54,835 bases of DNA from an uncultured Dorea sp. (GCA_910584265.1 CAJTZE010000022.1:1-54835); one strand, 5' to 3'. Positions 34,884 through 43,015 are shown, numbered from the stretch's first letter. Numbers and translations are program-made. Notes: generated from the letters alone by a model not told the origin.

Positions 34884-35600
34884 ATGAACAGAATGGGGAT
34901 GCCGATGGAAAACAGCCTTCAAAAAGCACATCTTTATGAACAGGTAGCAGATCTGCTGGAGCGTCAGATTATTGCTCAATATAAAGACGGAAAGAAACTG
35001 CCTTCGGAGCAGCATCTGGCTGAACAGTATCAGGTGAGCAGGACGATTATCAGAGAAGCATTGAAACTGCTGAAGGAGCGGGGGCTGATTGATTCAAAAA
35101 CGGGAAGCGGCGCATATGTAACAAAACCCGAGGCACAGAATATTGCGGATGTAGTGTCCAGGATCATACGGGTAAACCGGATTGATTATGCCAATGTATT
35201 TGATATGAGGATTATTCTGGAAACAGAGGCGGTCAGCCGCGCGGCCAGATATGTAACAGAAGAGGAAATACAGGAAATGGAAGAAATCCTGGAGCGCCTG
35301 AAAGGCTCCGGACTATCTGCAGAGGAACGTTCAGAGTATGACTTTTCTTTTCATTATATGATTTCCAAAGCCTCCGGAAATCCGCTGCTTGCTTTGATGA
35401 CCGAGGCCATCGGGACGATATGCCAGGAGGTGATCTCCGTGGGATTTCTAGTGCAGGGAGGACTGGAGGACAGTATTGTGAGACATAACCGGATTCTCCA
35501 AGCGCTGAAGGATCATGATGAGAAAGAGGCCAGAGAGAGCGTGGCGGCGCATCTGGAAAAATCAAAACAAAATTATGAAAAATATCTACAGGTTTTTTGA
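34884..35600 (+). CDS. FadR-type GntR family transcriptional regulator (copy 2)
   Basis: A 238-residue protein with the same architecture as the regulator at 29244 and obvious homology along its whole length: LPSEQHLAEQYQVSRTIIREALKLL (winged helix), RGLIDSKTGSGAYVTKPE, an FCD domain with DMRIILETEAV and FSFHYMISKASGN. The two probably arose by duplication and bracket the flavoprotein-transporter block. Start ATG 34884 has AGGAG (34871-34875); the frame continues to 34848 with no better site. It may bind a different intermediate, or cross-regulate its paralog. Confidence 0.88.
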   Translation: MNRMGMPMENSLQKAHLYEQVADLLERQIIAQYKDGKKLPSEQHLAEQYQVSRTIIREALKLLKERGLIDSKTGSGAYVTKPEAQNIADVVSRIIRVNRIDYANVFDMRIILETEAVSRAARYVTEEEIQEMEEILERLKGSGLSAEERSEYDFSFHYMISKASGNPLLALMTEAIGTICQEVISVGFLVQGGLEDSIVRHNRILQALKDHDEKEARESVAAHLEKSKQNYEKYLQVF

Positions 35601-35612
35601 ACAGGAAACTTT

Positions 35613-35655
35613 AGGACATGCTATATTTACAAAAGCATGTCCTTTTTATCTTTTT
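35613..35655 (+). terminator. Terminator of the aldolase-transporter locus
   Basis: A 9-bp stem (AGGACATGC, 35613-35621, with GCATGTCCT, 35635-35643) is followed by a T-rich tract. It separates the locus from the chemoreceptor gene. Confidence 0.8.
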
Positions 35656-35669
35656 GTGTCTGTCTGTGA

Positions 35670-35698
35670 TTGTATTTTTACCCTGTATACGCTATAAT
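35670..35698 (+). promoter_or_regulatory. Promoter of the chemoreceptor gene
   Basis: TTGTAT (35670-35675), a 17-base spacer and a perfect TATAAT (35693-35698). It looks like sigma-A rather than the flagellar sigma-D type. Confidence 0.7.
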
Positions 35699-35765
35699 TT
35701 AGAATATACATACTTATATACTGCATTTAATTTACAAAAGAGAATAAAGTTAAGGAGATATGAGC

Positions 35766-37781
35766 ATGAGGTCAAAAGAGAGAACAAATAACGGGGCAGG
35801 AAAGAGAAGAAGGAATAGAAAGAGAGGCATCGCCAAGAAGCTTGTAGGAGCGATCATGGCAACGATCATAATTATGGTTGCGGCTCTTCTGCTGATTGTA
35901 TATAACCGGGTTTCTGATGCACTGCTGGAAAAGAGCGAGAACCTTCTTGTAGAAACGACAGATAAGGCACTGCAGGAAACCAGTGCATGGATGAACAAAA
36001 CGCTGACTATGCTGGAAACGCAGAGGGATACGATCGAATATGAGGAGATGGATATTCCTGAGATGATGGATTACATCAGACATACGGTGGATCAGAATGA
36101 TGCATATCCGGCGGGACTGTATACGGCATTGACGGACGGATCCCTGTATCACGCGTCATTTGTACCGGGGCCTGATTTTAATGCATTGGAGAAATCCTGG
36201 TATCAGGATGGAATTCAGTCGGAAGATTTTATTTTAGGAGACGTATATTTTGATGAAGACAGCCAGTCTTATGTGGTAGGAGCATCCGGTGTATTGAAGG
36301 ATGCAGACGGAAGGGTGCGCGGTGTTGCCGCGGCAGATGTATATCTGGATTCTATATCGGATATTGTATCCGATATCCAGCTTGAGAAGACCGGAGGGAT
36401 TTTCCTTGTGGATACACGGACAGGGACGATCATCGGACATCGGGACAAGGATATGACTGGACGTGTTATGAGTGAGTTTAAAGGAGATATGTATGCTTAT
36501 GCCAATGAGCAGATACAAAAAGGAAATTCCGGCTTATCCTTATACGAGGACAGCATGTACATACAGGCGGCTCAGGTGCCTGGAAGCGATTGGACAGCAG
36601 TAGCGTATGTGTCAAAAGCAGAGGTATTAAGCGATCTGGTTACTCTGACTGGAATGATGGGAACAGTGTCAGTTCTGGCAGTGATTATTGCAGTCATCCT
36701 CATAATCATTCTGGTAAAAAGGATCATAGGAAGGCCGGTGGCTGAGCTGAATGAGGTTGCGGAAAAAATTGCCGAAGGAGAATTGGATCAGACCATATGC
36801 CACCAGTCGAATGACGAGCTGGGCGAGCTTGCGGATAATTTCGGACGGACAGTGATCCGGCTGAGGGATTATGTTGATTATATTGATGAGGTTTCAGAGA
36901 AGCTGCAGGATATTGCAGGAGGTAATCTTAATTTTCGGCTTACCCATGCATACGTGGGTGAATTTGCAAAGATAAAAGATTCGCTGGAGGCGATTTCCAG
37001 AGAATTTAATGATACGCTGGGACAGATTAATGTGGCGGCCGGACAGGTGTCGGAAGGCGCCGGATATGTCTCGGACGGAGCACAGACGCTTTCACAGGGC
37101 TCCGCACAGCAGAATGAGGCGGTAGAACTTTTGGCATCTCATATGAATGAAGTATCTGACGGCATACAAAAGACTGCTATGGGAGCAAAAAAGGCAAGCC
37201 GGATCTCACAGGAAGTGGGGAGCAGTATTCTGGAAAGCAATGACAAGATGCAGCATATGAATACTGCAATTCAGAAAATCAGTGATAAATCCATAGAGAT
37301 CCATAGTATTATCAAGACTATTGAAGATATTGCATTCCAGACGAATATCCTTGCTTTAAACGCAGCCATAGAGGCGGCCAGAGCAGGCGAGGCAGGAAAA
37401 GGATTTGCAGTAGTGGCAGATGAGGTGCGTAACCTTGCAGGTAAATCATCCGAAGCCGCAAAGAACACAACAGCTTTGATCGACCAGACTGTTGAAGCTG
37501 TAGAAGAAGGAACCAGTGTGGCAAAGGATACGGCAGAATCTATGATGATGGTCGTTGCTCAGGCAGAAGAAGTGAATAAGCTGATTGAAGGAATTGCAGA
37601 GTATTCCGCAAAGCAGGCATCCGCTACGGAAGAAGTTATCCGCGGAATTGACAGGATTTCGGATGTTGTCCAGTCGAATTTGTCTACAGCAGAGAAAAGC
37701 GCTGCGGCCAGTGAAGAATTGTCCGGTCAGGCGGATATGCTGAAAGATCTTGTTTCAAAATTCCGGTTGAAGAATCAATAA
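35766..37781 (+). CDS. Methyl-accepting chemotaxis protein
   Basis: A 671-residue transmembrane receptor. It has a basic N-terminus, TM1 at about residues 24-46, an extracellular dCACHE-like ligand region (~47-285), TM2 at ~298-322 (VLAVIIAVILIIILVKRII), a HAMP domain starting RPVAELNEVAEKIAEGELD, and a long coiled-coil signalling domain. The conserved hairpin tip IAFQTNILALNAAIEAARAG(E) ... GFAVVADEVRNLA contacts CheA/CheW. It would sense a small molecule outside the cell; the ligand is unknown. ATG 35766 is chosen over ATG 35760 because AAGGAG (35752-35757) lies at correct spacing. No chemotaxis or flagellar gene is adjacent; closeness to the acid-uptake locus hints at a shared ligand, but it has its own promoter. 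Confidence 0.9.
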   Translation: MRSKERTNNGAGKRRRNRKRGIAKKLVGAIMATIIIMVAALLLIVYNRVSDALLEKSENLLVETTDKALQETSAWMNKTLTMLETQRDTIEYEEMDIPEMMDYIRHTVDQNDAYPAGLYTALTDGSLYHASFVPGPDFNALEKSWYQDGIQSEDFILGDVYFDEDSQSYVVGASGVLKDADGRVRGVAAADVYLDSISDIVSDIQLEKTGGIFLVDTRTGTIIGHRDKDMTGRVMSEFKGDMYAYANEQIQKGNSGLSLYEDSMYIQAAQVPGSDWTAVAYVSKAEVLSDLVTLTGMMGTVSVLAVIIAVILIIILVKRIIGRPVAELNEVAEKIAEGELDQTICHQSNDELGELADNFGRTVIRLRDYVDYIDEVSEKLQDIAGGNLNFRLTHAYVGEFAKIKDSLEAISREFNDTLGQINVAAGQVSEGAGYVSDGAQTLSQGSAQQNEAVELLASHMNEVSDGIQKTAMGAKKASRISQEVGSSILESNDKMQHMNTAIQKISDKSIEIHSIIKTIEDIAFQTNILALNAAIEAARAGEAGKGFAVVADEVRNLAGKSSEAAKNTTALIDQTVEAVEEGTSVAKDTAESMMMVVAQAEEVNKLIEGIAEYSAKQASATEEVIRGIDRISDVVQSNLSTAEKSAAASEELSGQADMLKDLVSKFRLKNQ

Positions 37782-37816
37782 ATTTGTGAAACAATTTGAA
37801 ATTCTAACCAGAATGC

Positions 37817-37845
37817 TTGACTTATTTGTGAAAACAGTATAAACT
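37817..37845 (+). promoter_or_regulatory. Candidate promoter of rny
   Basis: TTGACT (37817-37822), a 17-base spacer and TAAACT (37840-37845); TATAAA at 37838 is an alternative with a 15-base spacer. It lies ~50 bases before rny. Confidence 0.5.
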
Positions 37846-37892
37846 TTAAATGTTGTATTTGTACAATGAAAATTAAATAAGGAGGTGCTCCT

Positions 37893-39446
37893 GTGCCAAA
37901 TGGAATTGTGATTGCTGTGGCCGCGGTGTTAATCATTGCAGCGGCAATTATCAGTCATTTCGTGACTGTTTCCAATATGCGGAAGAATGCAGAGTCCAAG
38001 ATTGGGAATGCGGAAAGCAAAGCGCGCGAGATTATTGATGACGCAGTTAAGACGGCTGAGGCGAAGAAGAAGGAATCTCTCTTGGAAATCAAAGAAGAAT
38101 CTATCAGGACAAAGAATGAGCTCGAGAAAGAAACAAAAGAACGTAGAGCGGAATTACAGCGTTATGAAAAAAGAGTTTTATCCAAGGAAGAATCTTTAGA
38201 TAAGAAGTCAGATGCGATCGAGCGGCGTGAAGCGGCATATACAGCAAAGGAAGAGCAATTACGGCAGCGTGAGACGAAAGTGGAAGCGCTGAGTAAGCAA
38301 AGAGTACAGGAACTTGAAAGAATCTCAGGACTTACCTCCGAACAAGCAAAAGAATATTTGTTAAAAACTGTTGAAGACGATGTAAAACATGACACTGCAA
38401 AAATGATAAAAGAGTTAGAAGCGCAGGCGAAGGAAGAGGCGGACAAGAAGGCAAAGGAATATGTCGTGACCGCCATCCAGAGATGTGCGGCAGATCATGT
38501 GGCCGAAACCACGATTTCGGTTGTGCAGCTTCCAAATGACGAGATGAAGGGAAGGATCATAGGACGGGAGGGACGGAATATACGTACCCTGGAAACGATG
38601 ACGGGCGTGGAATTGATTATTGATGACACTCCGGAAGCGGTTGTCCTGTCGGGATTTGACCCAATCCGAAGGGAGGTTGCAAGAATTGCGCTGGAGAAAC
38701 TGATTGTTGACGGACGTATCCATCCGGCAAGAATTGAAGAGATGGTTGAGAAGGCGCAGAAGGAAGTAGACGCTATTATCCGTGAAGAAGGAGAGGCGGC
38801 TGCATTGGAAGTGGGCGTTCATGGAGTTCATCCGGAATTGATCAAACTTCTTGGACGTATGAAATTCAGGACCAGCTACGGACAGAATGCATTGAAGCAT
38901 TCGATTGAAGTCTCGCAGCTTGCAGGTCTTTTGGCCGGCGAGATTGGTCTGGATGTACGTCTTGCTAAGCGTGCAGGTCTTCTGCACGATATTGGTAAAT
39001 CCATAGATCATGATGTGGAAGGTTCGCATATTCAGATCGGCGTTGATCTTTGTAGAAAATATAAGGAATCAGCGATTGTCATCAATGCGGTTGAATCACA
39101 TCACGGCGATGTGGAGCCGGAGACTTTGATTGCATGTGTTGTTCAGGCTGCAGATACCATATCAGCGGCCAGACCAGGTGCGAGAAGAGAAACGATTGAA
39201 ACATATACAAACAGGTTAAAACAATTAGAAGAAATCAGCAACCAGTTTAAGGGTGTTGATAAATCTTTTGCTATTCAGGCAGGTAGAGAGATTCGAGTTA
39301 TGGTAGTTCCAGAGCAGGTATCTGACGCAGATATGGTATTGCTGGCTAGGGATATTTCTAAGCAGATTGAGTATGAGCTGGAATATCCGGGACAGATTAA
39401 GGTGAATGTAATCCGCGAATCAAGGGTTACAGATTACGCGAAATAA
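37893..39446 (+). CDS. rny: Ribonuclease Y
   Basis: A 517-residue endoribonuclease that initiates mRNA decay at the membrane in Firmicutes. It has an N-terminal membrane anchor (residues ~4-24), a long charged coiled coil to ~residue 200, a KH RNA-binding domain (GRIIGREGRNIRTLETMTGVE), and an HD catalytic domain with HSIEV and LLHDIGKSIDHD. It ends with the usual VIRESRVTDYAK. The start is GTG 37893 with a strong GGAGGTG (37881-37887). In many clostridia rny directly follows recA-recX; here an acid-uptake locus and a chemoreceptor intervene. A terminator and repeat copy B follow. Confidence 0.96.
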   Translation: MPNGIVIAVAAVLIIAAAIISHFVTVSNMRKNAESKIGNAESKAREIIDDAVKTAEAKKKESLLEIKEESIRTKNELEKETKERRAELQRYEKRVLSKEESLDKKSDAIERREAAYTAKEEQLRQRETKVEALSKQRVQELERISGLTSEQAKEYLLKTVEDDVKHDTAKMIKELEAQAKEEADKKAKEYVVTAIQRCAADHVAETTISVVQLPNDEMKGRIIGREGRNIRTLETMTGVELIIDDTPEAVVLSGFDPIRREVARIALEKLIVDGRIHPARIEEMVEKAQKEVDAIIREEGEAAALEVGVHGVHPELIKLLGRMKFRTSYGQNALKHSIEVSQLAGLLAGEIGLDVRLAKRAGLLHDIGKSIDHDVEGSHIQIGVDLCRKYKESAIVINAVESHHGDVEPETLIACVVQAADTISAARPGARRETIETYTNRLKQLEEISNQFKGVDKSFAIQAGREIRVMVVPEQVSDADMVLLARDISKQIEYELEYPGQIKVNVIRESRVTDYAK

Positions 39447-39471
39447 TTACCATGTAGAAGATAAATGTGAA

Positions 39472-39500
39472 AGAACCGGGTCTTTGATCCGGTTCTTTTT
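39472..39500 (+). terminator. Terminator of rny
   Basis: An 8-bp GC-rich stem (AGAACCGG, 39472-39479, with CCGGTTCT, 39489-39496) is followed by six T's. Repeat copy B starts 1 base later. Confidence 0.85.
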
Positions 39501-39501
39501 G

Positions 39502-39628
39502 ATTATCCAGGAAATTCCTCCGGATTTCCTAAATAATCAAAATAAGATGCGCAGCTACGCGCGCGGAACAAAAGCTGCGCTGATAAAAATACAATAACGA
39601 GGGAGTGTGAGAGGCGAACTTTTGTTCT
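39502..39628 (+). repeat. Structured intergenic repeat, copy B
   Basis: The partner of 28034-28159, in the same orientation, about 87% identical by eye with one indel. The 5' hairpin persists with two mismatches (arms 39502-39515 and 39524-39537); one G-C pair of copy A is replaced by A-T. GCGCAGCT pairs perfectly with the downstream AGCTGCGC, and GAACAAAAG with CTTTTGTTC near the 3' end, so the pairing seen in copy A is kept. A small imperfect hairpin (39651-39674) follows before the NUDIX gene. Confidence 0.8.
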
Positions 39629-39734
39629 GCCGGACGCAAAAATCGATTAAGACACCCAGATTCATCTGGATGTCAAGGCGTCAATGCACTCTGGCATACA
39701 GAATAGTGTGTAGAAATTTTATGGAGGAAAGAAA

Positions 39735-40283
39735 ATGGCTGAAGAAATTAGAAGGGTAAAAAGAGAACTGGTGCATAAAGGTGCAGTAATAGATATTTAC
39801 TGCGACACGATGGAATTTGAAAACGGCAATACCGCCAAATGGGATTATATTCACCATGACGGTGCGGCTGCTGTTGTGCCGGTGACGGATGACGGAAGGA
39901 TCCTGATGGTGCGCCAGTACCGCAATGCACTGGACCGGTACACGCTTGAAATTCCGGCCGGCAAGCTGGATGATCCGAAGGAAGAGGGCATTGTATGTGC
40001 TTCCAGAGAATTGGAGGAGGAGACGGGTTACCGTTCTGAAAATCTGGAGTGGATGATAACCCTCCGCACAACGGTTGCGTTCTGTAATGAACGGATCGAG
40101 ATATTTGCCGCGCATGATCTGATACCATCCAGACAGCATCTGGATGAGGATGAATATATTGATGTTCAGGCATACACGATAGAAGAGCTAAAAGATAAGA
40201 TATTTGCAGGAGAGATTGAGGATTCAAAGACTGTAGCAGCTCTTCTGGCGTACGATACAAAATATAACCGAAGAGCAGAATAA
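39735..40283 (+). CDS. nudF: NUDIX hydrolase, ADP-ribose pyrophosphatase type
   Basis: A 182-residue enzyme expected to hydrolyse ADP-ribose to AMP and ribose 5-phosphate. The Nudix box runs from G76 to about residue 99 (GKLDDPKEEG then ASRELEEETGY), with the preceding RQYRNALDRYTLEIPAG typical of the ADP-ribose branch. ATGGAGGAAAG (39721-39731) gives the site for ATG 39735. The order nudF - spoIIM - xerD recalls Bacillus, where these genes cluster, and supports the assignment of the next two. Confidence 0.9.
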   Translation: MAEEIRRVKRELVHKGAVIDIYCDTMEFENGNTAKWDYIHHDGAAAVVPVTDDGRILMVRQYRNALDRYTLEIPAGKLDDPKEEGIVCASRELEEETGYRSENLEWMITLRTTVAFCNERIEIFAAHDLIPSRQHLDEDEYIDVQAYTIEELKDKIFAGEIEDSKTVAALLAYDTKYNRRAE

Positions 40284-40334
40284 TCTGAGATACCGGGCAT
40301 ATAATGAAATATCCTGACAGCATGAGGTGAGTGC

Positions 40335-40874
40335 ATGGTAATAAAAAACTACGGCAGAGTCATGGTATTATTTTATATGGCCGGTTTTCTCGGCGGTATC
40401 CTGTATACGAATCTGATTTCAAAGGATTATGTGGCGGCGCTTGGGATATTTAATGATTATTTTTTGAATCAGTTTGTTCAGGCAGATCTAGCAGGCGGAT
40501 CGTATTTGTGGTATCTCATCAAAATAAGGATGGCTCCGCTTCTTCTAATCCTTCTTCCTCCCGCAGTGCGTATCAGAAAGGCAGCTGTGGCGGTTTTTCT
40601 GATATGGACGGGCTTTTTATGCGGTATGATATTTACTTCTGCCGCTCTGAAGCTGGGTGTGAAAGGCATTGTTCTCTGCCTTTCGGCACTTCTTCCGCAG
40701 GGGTTGTTTTATGCGGCCGGATATGCGGTTCTTGCGATTGGTTTGTATTACTATCCTAAAATAAATTGGAATTTTCAAAAAACTATTGCGGTTTTTCTTG
40801 CTATTTGTATAGGAGTTGCGTTAGAATGTTATATGAGTCCAGTTTTGGTAAGAATAATTCTAAAAATGTTTTGA
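40335..40874 (+). CDS. spoIIM: Stage II sporulation protein M-like membrane protein
   Basis: A 179-residue integral membrane protein with five or so hydrophobic segments and conserved-looking FLGGILYTN near the N-terminus. The length (SpoIIM ~210), topology and place between nudF and a xerD-like gene match SpoIIM, the mother-cell scaffold that gathers SpoIID and SpoIIP at the engulfment septum; spoIIP lies at 2914. Sequence identity to SpoIIM is not obvious by eye, so the call rests partly on synteny. AGGTGAG (40325-40331) precedes the ATG. The xerD-like gene's -35 overlaps its stop codon. Confidence 0.65.
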   Translation: MVIKNYGRVMVLFYMAGFLGGILYTNLISKDYVAALGIFNDYFLNQFVQADLAGGSYLWYLIKIRMAPLLLILLPPAVRIRKAAVAVFLIWTGFLCGMIFTSAALKLGVKGIVLCLSALLPQGLFYAAGYAVLAIGLYYYPKINWNFQKTIAVFLAICIGVALECYMSPVLVRIILKMF

Positions 40875-40899
40875 TTTTTACCGCATTTGTACTTATAAT
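40871..40899 (+). promoter_or_regulatory. Promoter of the xerD-like gene
   Basis: TTGATT (40871-40876), a 17-base spacer and a perfect TATAAT (40894-40899). The -35 overlaps the stop codon of the spoIIM-like gene, so the downstream gene has its own strong promoter. Confidence 0.75.
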
Positions 40900-40925
40900 C
40901 TATATGTATAGTAGGAGACAGGATT

Positions 40926-41663
40926 ATGGAAAATAAAGTATTAGATTATGTAGAATATTTAAAAAGAGAAAAGGGGATTTCTGTAAATACAGAGATGGCA
41001 TACCGCCGAGACTTGATGAAGCTGGTGAGATATCTTAACTCACAGGAAATTAGCGAGATTGAGAAGATTACGGTTACCAATTTAAATTCCTATATGCTAT
41101 ATATGGAAAAGCAGGGACTGACTAATACTACCATTTCAAGGAATGTTGCATCCATAAAAGGATTTTTCCAGTATCTTAAGAGACAGGGAGTGATCGGAGA
41201 GGATGTATCAGAATCCCTTGCAAGCCCGAAGATTGAAAGACACGCACCGAAGAGTGCTTCCAAAGAGGATGTCAAGAAGGTGCTGGCAGTGCCCACAGGA
41301 AAAACACCGAAGCTCCTCAGGGATAAAGCGATGATAGAGCTGTTATATTCTACCGGAATTATGGTAGAGGAGCTGGTCAGCCTGAAGGTCGGCGATATCA
41401 ATATGGAGCTGGGCTATCTGCAGTGTCATTTTGACGGAAACCAGAATGCGTATCCTCTTGACAGACAGTCTCAGAAGGCGATGAGGGCATATTTGAAGAA
41501 TGGCCGTGATAAGCTGCTGAAAGGAACAGAGTCCGATGTACTCTTCCCGAATATATCCGGAAAGAAGATGAGCCGTCAGGGCTTTTGGAAGATTCTGAAG
41601 GGTTATGCGGCAAAGGCGGGGATCAAGGGAACTATTACACCGAGTATGCTCAGACATTCTTAA
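40926..41663 (+). CDS. XerD-like tyrosine recombinase homolog, apparently catalytically inactive
   Basis: A 245-residue member of the tyrosine recombinase family, in the xerD position. The N-terminal SAM-like core-binding domain is complete (MAYRRDLMKLVRYL, TTISRNVASIKGFFQYL, then LASPKIER), and the catalytic domain begins normally (LRDKAMIELLYSTGI). Catalytic positions are altered: the first Arg of TGIR is M146, the beta-hairpin Lys region reads HFDGNQNAYPL with no Lys, and the HxLR motif is SMLR (S240). The protein stops after LRHS (residue 245), so the last ~50 residues with the second His and the Tyr nucleophile are missing. The frame is otherwise intact, with a good promoter and a terminator right after the stop. 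I infer a retained DNA-binding or decoy protein, or a young pseudogene. Confidence 0.8.
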   Translation: MENKVLDYVEYLKREKGISVNTEMAYRRDLMKLVRYLNSQEISEIEKITVTNLNSYMLYMEKQGLTNTTISRNVASIKGFFQYLKRQGVIGEDVSESLASPKIERHAPKSASKEDVKKVLAVPTGKTPKLLRDKAMIELLYSTGIMVEELVSLKVGDINMELGYLQCHFDGNQNAYPLDRQSQKAMRAYLKNGRDKLLKGTESDVLFPNISGKKMSRQGFWKILKGYAAKAGIKGTITPSMLRHS

Positions 41664-41679
41664 AATAAAGCGGTTATTT

Positions 41680-41711
41680 GTCACATCCGTTACAGGATGT
41701 GACTTTTTTTT
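41680..41711 (+). terminator. Terminator of the xerD-like gene, inside the 3' end of the convergent flippase gene
   Basis: A 9-bp stem (GTCACATCC, 41680-41688, with GGATGTGAC, 41695-41703) is followed by eight T's (41704-41711). It lies 17 bases after the recombinase stop; its right arm encodes the last residues of the minus-strand flippase. Confidence 0.88.
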
Positions 41712-43015
41712 GTTAAATAATAGAGGCACATGAAGAACAGCATCAGCTGGGAGGCAAGCAGCCCCCATAGGTATCCGTTTATTCCAAAGAACGGAATGCA
41801 TAAGAATACGCTTAAGATACGGACGGTAAGGCTGACGGCGCTGAATAAAAAGGACTGGCTGGTTTTCCCAAGTCCGTTGATGATGCTGATCAGGCAGTTG
41901 TTGGTGTAGAGGAATGGGCAGATCCAGGCCAGGGTGATAATAAAGTCACCAGCCATGCTGCTGTGGAAAATATGGCTGCCGATGAAACGTCCGGCGGCTA
42001 GAAGTCCGATACAGCATAAGCTCCCCAGAAGAAAACAGCTGCCGGCCGTCTTTTTGACCAGATGGTTCATCTCCTGCCTGCTGTCTGCGGCCTGCAGCTC
42101 AGCGATGGCAGGCAGCAGCATGGAGGCAATGGAATTGGTAATGGCAGACGGAAACATAACACATGGAAGAGCCATTCCGGTCAGAACCCCGTACATACTG
42201 AGAGAATGGCTGGTATCCATACCGTAGGTGCGGAGCTGTACAGGGATGGATACTGCCTCGATGCTCTGTAATATATTAAGCAGGATACGGTTAGCGGTTA
42301 AGGGGAGGGAAAGTCCTAGCAGGTTGATAAGGATCCGGCGTATGGAACAGCCGGAACTTTTGGCTGACGGGCAGAAAATCTTCTGACGGAACCGCAGCAT
42401 ATAGATACAGAATCCGGCGGAAGCAATTTCTCCAATTGTCAGTCCGGCGGAGGCTATCAGGATACCCGGAGGATTTCCCCCGGAGGTAAACAGGCGGAAT
42501 AAAAGGTATACGCCGGCAACCCGTATGATCTGTTCAAGAAGCTGAGAGAGGGCAGGGATCTCTGTCTGTTTTAAGCCCATATAATATCCGCAGATACAGC
42601 TGTGCACGGAGGCGAATGGAAAAGCGTAGGAGAGTACGACCAGCAGGGAAGTACAGCGCTCTTCGCACAAAAAATGAACAGCTATAAACCGGGCGTTTTG
42701 CTGGGTGATGAGCATAACGATCACAGAAAGGAATACGGACAGGCTGATGCCGGTATATAAGAGCTGTTTTGCCTGAGAATGCTTACCGACTGCACATTTG
42801 GCGGCAACACATCTGGAGATGGCGGTCTGAATGCCGGCACAGGTAAGAGAAATACCGAGGGCATAAACCGGAAAGATCAGCTGATACAGTCCTACGCCCT
42901 CCTCTCCGAAGCTTCTGCTTAGGAAAATGCGGTAAAAGAAACCGATGATTCTTGTTGCAAAACCAGTGACAGTGAGTATAAAAGCACCTTTGATAAGTAT
43001 TTTTTTCTGTGGCAT
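41690..43015 (-). CDS. SpoVB-type polysaccharide/lipid flippase (MOP superfamily)
   Basis: A 441-residue membrane protein with about 12 hydrophobic segments. The start KGAFILTVTGFATRIIGFFYRIFLSRSFGEEGVGLYQLIFP is the hallmark N-terminus of SpoVB/YtgP-like MOP flippases, which move lipid-linked wall or spore-cortex precursors. SpoVB itself is ~520 residues, so this is a shorter relative; the function in sporulation or wall synthesis is inferred. It starts at ATG 43015, after GGAGA (complement of 43020-43024). A 12-bp palindrome, GTACATATGTAC, lies 23-34 bases upstream. Its 3' end contains the terminator of the convergent recombinase-like gene. Confidence 0.8.
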   Translation of the reverse strand: MPQKKILIKGAFILTVTGFATRIIGFFYRIFLSRSFGEEGVGLYQLIFPVYALGISLTCAGIQTAISRCVAAKCAVGKHSQAKQLLYTGISLSVFLSVIVMLITQQNARFIAVHFLCEERCTSLLVVLSYAFPFASVHSCICGYYMGLKQTEIPALSQLLEQIIRVAGVYLLFRLFTSGGNPPGILIASAGLTIGEIASAGFCIYMLRFRQKIFCPSAKSSGCSIRRILINLLGLSLPLTANRILLNILQSIEAVSIPVQLRTYGMDTSHSLSMYGVLTGMALPCVMFPSAITNSIASMLLPAIAELQAADSRQEMNHLVKKTAGSCFLLGSLCCIGLLAAGRFIGSHIFHSSMAGDFIITLAWICPFLYTNNCLISIINGLGKTSQSFLFSAVSLTVRILSVFLCIPFFGINGYLWGLLASQLMLFFMCLYYLTKKSHIL

